The position numbers and the translations under genes were made by a program. Of a DNA stretch of 64,000 nucleotides, positions 56,000-64,000 are shown one piece after another (positions within the stretch are counted from its first letter, which is position 1; each line of letters opens with the position of its first letter). The notes under the pieces were generated by a model that was not told the DNA's origin, made no database searches, and worked only from the letters and a program-made list of their open reading frames with translations. The DNA is from Nephrocerus scutellatus (lineage: Eukaryota; Arthropoda; Insecta; Diptera; Pipunculidae): positions 76,987,976 to 77,051,975 of the forward strand of contig OX352765.1 in NCBI GenBank assembly GCA_947095585.1. The letters are read 5' to 3'.

Positions 56000-56800
56000 G
56001 ATTTTGTTCCTCTGTTTGCGTACATGCGTTAATTCTGACGAACCATTTTAACTTCTTCTAGAACGTTTGGAAATATTGCCGGCTTTAAGTTTTCTCAAGG
56101 GCATCGATCGATCGAGTTATACGAGTGAAGAGACGTTCATTCGGTGATTTTAACTATGCTTCTGTTGATGTATTTCGATACATCAGTAGAGCAAGATGAA
56201 TATCAGGACTATCTTTTCCACACTTTTTGAACATGTTTTTTGCTGTTTAAATATATCTTTGGACGTGGCAGTTTGACATTGGTGTGGACTAGATGTTAAA
56301 TGTGTAAATCTCCACGCTACCTTAAATTCGTTGAACTTACTAGCAATGTATTGGGGACCATTATCTGTCCCTAGTATTTCTAGGATACCGTGCACTGCAA
56401 AACATTTTTTTTAGTTATTTGATTATATCATCCGTTGTGTTTCGTTTTACCTTTTTAAAATCGAAGAACCCAAAGTACTTATATGTAATCAGTAGATAAT
56501 CTTGTCCCTTGCATGAGAAAAGATCCGATGACACAATTTGGAAAGGGAAATCTGGTATATTTTTCTGGAGGACTGGTTCCCGTACGTGATTTTGTTGACA
56601 AGTATGAGGTAATACGATATACTCAGTGATTTCTTTTGATTGATTAGGCCAGTAGAGAAAATTTCTGGCCCTACGTAATGAATTGTCTAGACCCGAGTAG
56701 CCTGCATACGACATTTTAATTATATTTATACGTTCTTGACCGAAACGATTACTTTTTCTACTTTCAATAATAATCCGTCATAAATGGATAGTTCATCTTA
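56000..56800 (-). pseudogene. Gypsy integrase region
   Basis: The block begins YDGLLLKVEKVIVSV, then RRARNFLYWPNQSKEITEYI with the zinc-binding HTCQQN (HHCC motif), FPFQIVSSDLFSCKGQDYLL with the first catalytic Asp, and DFKKVKRNTTDDIIK. The 56395-56183 frame holds EILGTDNGPQYIASKFNEFK with the second catalytic Asp. The third acidic residue region, near SSPHQ, is followed by frameshifted C-terminal text (NERLFTRITRS). Confidence 0.8.
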
Positions 56801-56867
56801 AAACGTGAAGTATTTTTTAGATGTTTCTTTAATGTTTTTAACGTGGTTTGGTTCCGTTTTTCCGTTT

Positions 56868-57470
56868 CTATTTGTAGCCTTGCAATGTTGTACTAGAAAG
56901 TGCTAGCTTCATCAACTGTTCTGGGTTCAGTGTTAAGCCTGCATCCTGAAGTCTTTTGATGACTTCTTCCGTTTGCATTTTGAGTTCTGGTAATGTCTTT
57001 GCGAAAAGCAGTATGTCGTCCATCGCGTTTTTTTTAACATCTTGTCCTTTTAGCACTCTTCCAATGAGTTCAAAAAATATTTCAGCAGCTACGATGATTT
57101 GCATTCTTAAACAACAGTAACGGTCCGAATCTTAAATATTTTGTTGTTCGATCGCTGAATTCGATTTGCCAAAACCCACTGCGGCAGTCTAACTTCGTAA
57201 AATATTTACCTCCTGCTCCGTTAGCTGCTACTTCCTCTTAAGTTTTCATTGGATAATGCCTTTTGTGAATATTTTTATTGGATCCGTGCAGATTCTTATT
57301 TTATTTTTATTTTTTTGACTATTAGCATTGGACCTAATGCAGGGGTAGGCTCACTAATTGGGTTGATAACTCCCATTCGAACCATTTCTCAAGTTCTGTC
57401 TGTACCTTGTTTACCTATTGCGAATGGCACTTGTCTAGCCTAAATTCTAAAATTAGGCTTCTCGACGAAG
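56868..57470 (-). pseudogene. Gypsy reverse transcriptase region
   Basis: Pieces: PFAIGKQ, VRMGVINPISEPTPALGPM, a YFTKLDCRSGFWQIEFSD block near 57150-57210 with the first catalytic Asp, and the 57104-56868 frame with AAEIFFELIGRVLKG, KNAMDDILLFAKTL (second catalytic pair kept) and RLQDAGLTLNPEQL. Frameshifts separate the blocks. The palm motifs are mostly recognisable, but the strand cannot be translated in one frame. Confidence 0.78.
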
Positions 57471-57870
57471 TCGATATCATATTCTTAATTTTTAAGAGAG
57501 CCTAATACATTGAATATTTTGTTATTTTGCTTTATTTGGTGAATTCGTTGAATTAAACCCAGCGTTTCACAGGTAATGTGGCCTAAAATTGGTGGTAGTT
57601 CGGGACCGACTACACCACTCTTTCTATCTGTTTCTGGAATATGCACTTGGGTCTGATTTCTTCCAACACGCTGATTTTGTATTCACTATACGAATTCAGT
57701 CTTTTTGGTTTAGACGGTTTGATTGAAAAGTTCATTTTTTTTGCGATTTTTTTGGAAATTACGTTGCACTAAACCCCGCTACCAAGTTTGAATACTATTG
57801 GGATATTTTCACCAAAAATGGTTTCTGTACAGTCACCAGTTGTATCTTTTCCGACTTTGAAAATAAACAT
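57470..57870 (-). pseudogene. Gypsy aspartic protease region
   Basis: Text DCTETIFGENIPIVFKLGSG, with the catalytic D-S/T-G triplet altered to G-S-G, followed by CNVISKKIAKKMNFSIKPSK and LNSYSEYKISVLEEIRPKC. Found by comparison with the usual gypsy PR/RT spacing. Two stops lie within. Confidence 0.65.
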
Positions 57871-58426
57871 ATCATGATATATATAACAGTGTGGTCACAT
57901 GCGTCACAGTAATGTTATAAGCTATAGATATAAAAATGAAATTCTGTTCAAGAAAGAACAGTACAAGAAAGTAGGAACATTTGGAAAACGATAAATTGGA
58001 TATTTTTTGAGGAAACAACTCAATTGAATGTTTTCGGTAAAATGAAAAAAACTGGAAAAACGCATTCCAGCCTAAATTCAAATAAAATTAAATTTGTTTT
58101 TACTTTAATGTTGATCCGCGTTCTGTCCGACATTTATTTCATTTTCCAATAGTTGGCGCTATGTGGGCAAATGTCGTTTGACAGCTGATTCCTTGCACGG
58201 TCTTTCTTTTGCGATCTGTCAACGCATCCCAATGATTCCGACTGACATACCATTGGACTTTAAGTACTTGCAGTTTCAGGTGCGGTTTGCATTCGAAATT
58301 ACAACACCAATTACAATTATTTACAATTGTATGTGTCAGAAAACAATCAGATTTGTTTGTTTACGCGCCAGACAAAAAAAAAACAAATAAAAAAAAGAGC
58401 AGTGCGTGTAACCTTTAAGAGCGGTG
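57871..58426. other. Unassigned AT-rich stretch
   Basis: Nothing recognised. The sequence immediately left of 58427 does not match the region left of the second array's leader. Confidence 0.35.
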
Positions 58427-59015
58427 TGAAACTTCTTGATGTTGTGGGGCAAAAAACCCTCACGATGCCCATAAAAGACCTCAGAAGACCATCAAACGAC
58501 CCAAAAACGCCCAAAATAATCATAAAAAGACCCCCAAAAGACCCCAAAAGACCACCAAAAGACACGGCAGACCATCAAAAGACCCCCAAAAGTCCATCAA
58601 AAGACCCTCAAATGACACACAACAGACACCAAGAAGACACCCAAAATACTACCAAAAAGACCACAGAAAACGCTTAAAAGACTCTTCAAAAAAACTCCCC
58701 GAAGCACCCGATAAAGACCACAGAAATACCCTCAAAAGACGCCTAAAACTACCAAAAGACTCCTAAAAGACCATTAATCGACCCCCAAAAGACCTTCCAA
58801 AGACCTTAAAAGACCCCCATAAGACCCCTAATATACCCTTGAAAGATTTCCAAAAGACCACCGAAAGACTTCTAAAAGAGACTAAAAAGACCCCAAAAAT
58901 ACCTACAAAAGACTCCCCAAAAGACCCAAAAAGACCCCAAAAGACCCTCAAGATACCCTCAAGTTACCTTCAAAAGACCTCTAAAAGACACTCAAAAAGA
59001 CCTACCGAATTTTAT
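58427..59015 (+). repeat. Decamer minisatellite (AAAAGACCCC)n with leader, array 1
   Basis: A leader, GTGAAACTTCTTGATGTTGT then GGGGCAAAAAACC (58427-58458), precedes about 50 imperfect units of AAAAGACCCC / AAAAGACCNN, from about 58471. The same leader and repeat occur at 59263-59482. Open frames here are repeat translations rich in Lys, Thr and Pro. Confidence 0.85.
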
Positions 59016-59262
59016 AAAAAGACCGTATCACCGAATTTCCATAGGAACAAGTTTTATGGTCCCATATTAGTCCTGCATACTGAATTGCATAATAATCGCT
59101 TGAGAAATTACTTACTTACAAGAATTCAAAAATGTAACACAAAATCGCAACACAAAATAGTAACACGCAATTATTTTTAATACCATACTAAGTTTTCTCC
59201 TCACCGCCGATAAATTAGTTTCACTTCCAAAAACAGTGCGGTAATTTTTATGTGCGTTTGAA

Positions 59263-59482
59263 GAGAAACTTTTTTGTTGCTGTGGGCAAAAAACCACTAA
59301 AAGACCCCAAAAGATTATCAAAAGACCATAAAAAGACTCCCAAAACCCCCAAAAAATCATAAAAAGACCACCGAAATACCATCAAAAGAATCACCAAAGA
59401 CCCTCTAAAAGACCCCCAAAAGACCAGAAAAAGGCCCTCAAAAGACCCTCAGAAGACCCCAAAATACACCCAAAAAGCCCAA
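59263..59482 (+). repeat. Decamer minisatellite (AAAAGACCCC)n with leader, array 2
   Basis: The leader GAAACTTTTTTGTTGCTGTG then GGCAAAAAACC (59263-59294) matches that of array 1 in the same orientation, followed by about 18 imperfect units. The two are separated by about 250 bases of non-repetitive DNA. Confidence 0.82.
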
Positions 59483-59577
59483 AAGTACAAAAAAAAAACA
59501 AATTTATTGAAAGTTGGACAGTTAGTAATAATATATGTTTTAGTTTTATGTCCTCTGCAACCTGGCATTGTAAAAAG

Positions 59578-59840
59578 TGATCCCAGACGCTGGTGTAACA
59601 GCTAAAGAAACAATCATCTTTAAGTCCATTCAGATACTGGCGTTAGCAGACGAAACCCAAGAGCTTTGCAAGGAGCGTCCATTCAGCTCGAGCGGGAAAC
59701 AGGCGTTACCGTGATGTTGACACCGTTTAGAAAATAAAGCTCGGTAGACTCTGGAGTGACACCTAGCTCATATCAGCGAACCTAGACTTTTGTATTTAGT
59801 ATTTATGGAACGGTGCGATGTTTTCAAGGAGATCGTGAGT
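59578..59840 (+). pseudogene. Family B (RTE-like) retrotransposon, small internally deleted fragment
   Basis: Text VIPDAGVTAKETIIFKSIQI, LALADETQEL, then a jump to the CGTGATGTTGACACCGT block that lies about 0.4 kb further on in the 41.6 kb copy, and SDT-like text near 59755. Much of the RT between is absent. Its right end meets the family D start at 59842. Confidence 0.65.
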
Positions 59841-59841
59841 T

Positions 59842-60172
59842 TAATTTTTAAATTTTCTTTATTAACATCCCGTCGGCATATGTCTGTCTTTCAGTGGCTA
59901 TATAACTGTCTGGCTGGCTGGTGAAATTTTGTGATCAATTTTTAACCCGCTTGAAAATTTTAAAATTTCAACTTTTGTACACATGTTTATCTGCTATGAC
60001 AACACTTTCTGTAAAAAATTTGAAGGATTGGACCACAGAACCAAGTGGCTCTCGTATAAATTTTCTTTAAATTAACCCGATTTAAACTTTGCACATATGT
60101 GTATCTTCGATTATAGAATTTACATGAAATATTTTAATTTTTGTGGGTTTTTGTTATTCTTTTTAATTTATT
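59842..60172 (+). repeat. Family D repeat, copy with both ends (about 330 bp)
   Basis: It starts AATTTTTAAATTTTCTTTATT then AACATCCCGTCGG and ends with AGAATTTACATGAAATATTT and TTTTTGTGGGTTTTTG. Inside are GACAACACTTTCTGT and two ACACATG/ACATATG-TGTATC blocks in the order of the 17.4 kb copy, but the GC-rich middle is shorter. A weak direct repeat (TTTTTAATTT) lies at both ends. Confidence 0.6.
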
Positions 60173-62754
60173 TTATTTAGAGATTTATATTTAATACTGC
60201 TTGTGTTACAAACTATATACCTAACTTTGACTCGATGACTCAAATCCATCAGTTGGTTTTTCATCTGTAACCTTGATGCCACTGAAAACACTTTTCACTT
60301 TGACCTATATTTAAAACATAGAGGATACATTTTCTTGGTAATGATAAATTAGACTGTGTTCATTATATTTATTGAAGTAAAATTGACAAACAGGATCAAG
60401 AGATTATAAGATCTTTGAGTACCATAAGTGTTATAGGGTTTTATATGCTTTATGCATTAAACACCACTACTTATCTAATTCCTTGACCGACCACCTAAAT
60501 AGGTTGAGGGAAAATTGTTAAAAATCTAATTAATTAATATAATTAAGCTTTCTAATTTTAAATGATTTCTTGTGATTTGTGAGAACGTTTTACTCGTGCA
60601 CTAATTTGATTATTCACACCTAACGAATAGCGATCCGGACAGGATAGCCAATCCTTCAATTAACCACAAAAAAAAATCGCCGTCACACAAAGCCAAACAT
60701 CGCGTTACAACATAGGTACGACGCGTATAAGTAACAACAGATCAAAAAGAGTGTATAGGTACTTGTACGAGTTTGTACTTTAAACCGGCGACACGTTGGA
60801 CACACAGGACTCACAGGCAAATAACAAGGTGCTAAATCATTGCCATGACAGTAACCCAAAGGAATTACGTACTTAATCAATGCTTATAATGTTGACTTGT
60901 CACAGAAATTGTCTCGGCTATCAAGTGCGCGGCTCCACCATGTGCACACTGCACGCAGCGTTACTGTACGGAGCAAGGGCGACGAGCTAGCAAGTGGTGG
61001 GGTCCCCACCAGTGTACCACCTCTTGTCTGCCAGCCAACTGTCCAGCATCACAAGAGCCATGCCACAACAGTTGATGTACTTGGAGCTTAATGTTTCTCG
61101 TTTCTCAAATGAGAAGACGCGTCCATCTATACGAAGCACACGAAGCAGGCACTATACTTCTTCATAAGCACACACACACACGCACACACAACACGCCAGC
61201 GGTAGTAGTCTTACAACGGCGCGTTCGATGTTATGATGAAAACTTGTGGCTTCTTGTGGCCGAATCGAAACAATTTGCGACCACTGTGTTGTGTGGCATT
61301 CTGGCATTAACTCGGTTGTGTCCAACTGTTATCGTTGGTGGTGTCTGAGGCGGGCGCGGCTCCGATGATGCTGGCCTGTTGGGCTGCGCCGCGCTTCATT
61401 CCAGCCAACAACTGCTCCGTTCGCGAGCATGTTCGCCAATTGAGAATTTCGCGACTCTGTCCGTTTTCTTTTTGTCTGTGACAATTTATTGCCAAGCAAA
61501 TAAAGAAAATCCCTATCGTGGACTCATTTAATCCATGCAACAGCAGCCAACAGAACAGAGCAGCACCAGAAATCAAAAAGAAACCTGGTCAATGAATGAA
61601 GGTAGAATGCGACATGGAATGGAATGGACTTTAGGTCGGCCAATATAAATGGACTCTATTTTTTGTCCGATTTGTTGGCATTCCATTTTTTGTTTTGCTT
61701 GCGAATAGACATTCGGAAAGTAAGTGGCGCAAAAAGGGTACCTGATGCCATGCGACTGTATTCCTGTACCATGGAAAACCCTCATGAATCATATTGGAAC
61801 TGAATGAAACGGTGAGAGAGCTGATCTTGCAGCAGCCACTTCTGCACACCCATCGATAAATGAATCGGAAAGAGGTGGATTTTTAAGCGCAGAAATAGTT
61901 TTGCAAGCAAGCGGCGTGGTGTACGCTCCATTTATAAATCATTTTTGTTACATCGAACGCATATGTTTACAACTGTATATAGTATGTTTTCGTATATGTG
62001 TACTTGCATAAGAAAATATCTTTCCCCATTTTTACTGAGTCAATTGAATATTCACCACAATTGGCACGGCTCTGTCCAAAGGACTTCATAACAATCACGT
62101 CGAATCGTTAAATGTGCACCTATAAATTTTCATTTTCGAAATGGAAACGTCAAAATACATAAAAATTTTATTTCTAGATGAAATACGTACGCTGGTCGGA
62201 TGTGGATTGGGACTTGTCGTAGGTGGTCAACGGACAGTACCAATAATTCGGATTTGTTTTATACATTTATTTAATATTGCCTCTTAGTTTTACGAAATTA
62301 CTTGATACATCTTTTTTAAAGAACTCAATAGTCAATGTACCTATTGTTAAACAAACTACGAAAAAATCGTAATACTTATATAGCGTGTATCCGTTTACGT
62401 TGCAAATACTTAAAGGGGTGGTTCCTTAGTTAATTTCGTGATTTTTTTAACCTTAAATCACTTCGCTCCCTGTAACTCTTTAACGTTTCTATTTACAATG
62501 ACACTGTTGGTTGTTTTTTAGTTTTTAAGAAAATACAATTTTTTATGTAAAACAATGGACATTTTTTTAAAATCTTGAAACCATTACCGATATGAATGTC
62601 GTCAAAGTATTTTCAAATGCGATTATTTCGAAAAATGCTCCAATACAATTTTTTTGACAAATACAGTATTACAGTTTATTCAGATTTCTACAAACCCATG
62701 TCAGAATATATATGCATTTATGCCTGACTATCTGAAAAGATATATATTCTAGCC
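60173..62754. other. Unassigned stretch with a GC-richer patch at 60.9-61.6 kb
   Basis: No gene was recognised. 60900-61600 is more GC- and CpG-rich than most of the window, with a (CA)n run (about 61162-61190) and a palindrome TGGTGGGG-T-CCCCACCA (60995-61011). Overlapping open frames on both strands (60897-61091, 61091-61348, 61307-61576 minus) have no homology I can support. It could be regulatory or 5' sequence of a host gene outside the window. Confidence 0.35.
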
Positions 62755-64000
62755 CCCTTAATTTCTTTATAAAGGTTAATCCATGCGCAGATATCAACGG
62801 CATGGAGTTCCGCCTGGAAAAGCGAGGGACTTTTTCCCATTAGTTTCCAACTTGGATCCATCTGCGAACCAGACAAGACCTAGCGTCCAGTGTCGGAACG
62901 CAATTACACCAGTTTACCGGGTCCAATATTTCTACCTTAAATTTTCTTCCGAAACAGTGCTCCGACCATAATGTCGGGGATAGTGCAGAACATGTCTCTT
63001 TCAGGAATTGAGTCAAGAATTTTCGGGTGACCCACATAGTCACCCGGCTTGTACCCGTATTCTAGTTGCAGCTTAATAGCGCATCTAGCAACCGTCTTCC
63101 TAGTGAACGTTTGCAGGGCTTATAATGCTTTCGTAAGGCATGTGCGCATGGCACCTCTTATACCTAGACAGGCAATACTTTATAGCATCTGAAAATTAGT
63201 TGCCGTTGTCCGTTGTCAAGATTTTTCGGCCACCAAACGATGGCCGCGTACGTGAAAAAAGGTCTCAACATCATTGTGTACATCCATGTACCATTTTAGG
63301 ATTTAGCCTAAATCCCAAGCTCTGCCGCAGGGGCTTCTACTGGCCCACAAGGCAATAGTGGCGCGTTCGGTGGTGGACTTGATATGAGAATTCCAGCTTA
63401 GCCGTTTATCAAGGATAACGCCGAGATACTTAACCTCACTGAAATAATCTGTCGTGGTGCCTTTGATGTTGATAGGTACCAAATCGAAAGGTTCTAGATC
63501 GGTTTTGCAAGGATTGATGAAAAGTCCTTCTCTGCTGCACCATCCTAAAACGCAGAGTAAAGCCCCTTGCATGACACTAGTGATAGTCGTGTACTGCTTA
63601 CCACTAATAAAAATTGGTCCGACGTGTAGGTGCCATCGTCCTTTTTTTTAAACCTACACAGCTTTATGAATTAGTGCCGCTACTGGCATTTCGACAATGT
63701 TTTCGCAGCATTTCCTCCATGTGCCACGTTTGGATGGTCTTAACTAAGAGTTTTACTCTATAAATGCGAACCTATGTTCGTCCCAACTCTTCCTGTGCTT
63801 AGCAGAGTTGAAGAGTTTTCTAACTTCCTTTCTTAGCGTAGCCAGCTGGTCGTTCCACCAGGGAACCTTTCGTTTACACAAGCTGGATTTAGGGATATAG
63901 GTGTTATGATAGGAGGAGAGCAACACATCATTAGGATGTTATCCTGGCTTATCCCCTGTGGACTCAATAGATGTGACAAGCATATCTACTTTAGAGAGGA
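62755..64000 (-). mobile_element. Family A non-LTR retrotransposon, copy 3 (continues beyond the window)
   Basis: Read from 64000: EN-RT linker (VPWWNDQLATLRKEVRKLFN, SAKHRKSWDEHRFAFIE, about 63880-63740), then an internal deletion near 63610-63650 removes the RT fingers and palm. The text resumes with LLCVLGWCSREGLFINPCKT, VKYLGVILDKRLSWNSHIKS and TERATIALWASRSPCG (63572-63303 frame). Then IRGAMRTC and ARCAIKLQLEYGYKPGDYVG (about 63150-63020), and RNase H pieces LVWFADGSK and FQAELHAVDICAW (62890-62770). The RNase H part aligns closely with copy 2 near 12790-12850, which fixes the family. The RNase H end is truncated at about 62755. Confidence 0.8.
63303..63572 (-). pseudogene. Family A copy 3, RT thumb segment
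   Basis: An 89-codon open frame with the WCSREGLFINPCKTDLEPF and YLGVILDKRLSWNSHI blocks that directly follow the YADD palm in this RT type. The palm itself is deleted just upstream. The first methionine is internal. Confidence 0.78.

Larger units (their letters stand above)
55786..57870 (-). mobile_element. Ty3/gypsy LTR retrotransposon pol relic (PR-RT-IN, RNase H deleted)
   Basis: Read from 57870: an aspartic protease region (VFKLGSGV in place of DSGA, then CNVISKKIAKKMNFSIKPSK), an RT lead-in (VPFAIGKQ, MVRMGVINPISEPTPALGP), the RT palm with MDDILLFAKTLPELKMQTEE, then directly an integrase zinc-binding and core region. No LTRs were found, and neither gag nor env is visible. About 200 codons expected between RT and integrase (RNase H) are missing near 56860-56770. 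Many stops are present. The left end joins a non-LTR RT at about 55785. Confidence 0.82.

Noticed and set aside
58327..59180. Lys/Thr/Pro-rich open frames up to 116 codons
   Set aside because: They translate the AAAAGACCCC minisatellite; no start context or homology.

Overview
The window looks like AT-rich, gene-poor DNA from an insect, most likely a higher fly (Diptera; a tephritid fruit fly is my best guess, inferred only from the style of the transposable elements). Coding similarity is almost entirely to transposable-element proteins, and nearly every copy is broken by stops, frameshifts, truncations or internal deletions. No rRNA, canonical tRNA gene, CRISPR array or convincing multi-exon host gene was seen. 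One 83-base stretch near the left end (1501-1583) has the form of a single host exon.

Layout. 0-5 kb: the 3' end of a non-LTR retrotransposon, then a minus-strand copy of an RNase H-bearing non-LTR element (family A here). 5.9-8.5 kb: a minus-strand Jockey-type element split by a 1.3 kb mariner with near-perfect terminal repeats and by a tRNA-derived SINE. 8.5-9.3 kb: the first piece of an RTE-like family (family B). 11.2-13.4 kb: a plus-strand family A copy. 15.4-19.2 kb: a minus-strand endonuclease-reverse transcriptase element (family C), interrupted by an 866-base repeat (family D) flanked by a 17-base direct repeat. 19.7-27.2 kb: fragments of BovB-like RTEs, an inverted pair of Tc1-like transposase C-termini, a GC-rich minisatellite, and a family B copy carrying a SINE. 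30-34 kb: family B endonuclease, family D and SINE pieces. 35.6-37.7 kb: a 2 kb octamer satellite. 40.5-46.2 kb: four family B segments in alternating orientation, forming a long inverted repeat. 48-53 kb: decamer arrays, a Tc1-like element, a SINE and a mariner. 54.9-57.9 kb: a second family C-like reverse transcriptase joined to a Ty3/gypsy relic. 58.4-60.2 kb: two more decamer arrays, then family B and D pieces. 62.8-64 kb: a third family A copy running off the window.

Taken together, the mixed orientations, nesting and absence of intact genes fit pericentromeric or intercalary heterochromatin, or a piRNA-cluster-like locus. No element appears autonomous as it stands. Family letters A-D are labels used only here. 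The most unusual structures are the family D repeat with its conserved start and 17-base flanking repeat, the SINE family with pol III-type boxes and ATT tails, the CACGTG minisatellite at 24.5-25.0 kb, the octamer satellite bracketed by an identical 18-base hairpin, and the 43.4-46.2 kb inverted repeat.
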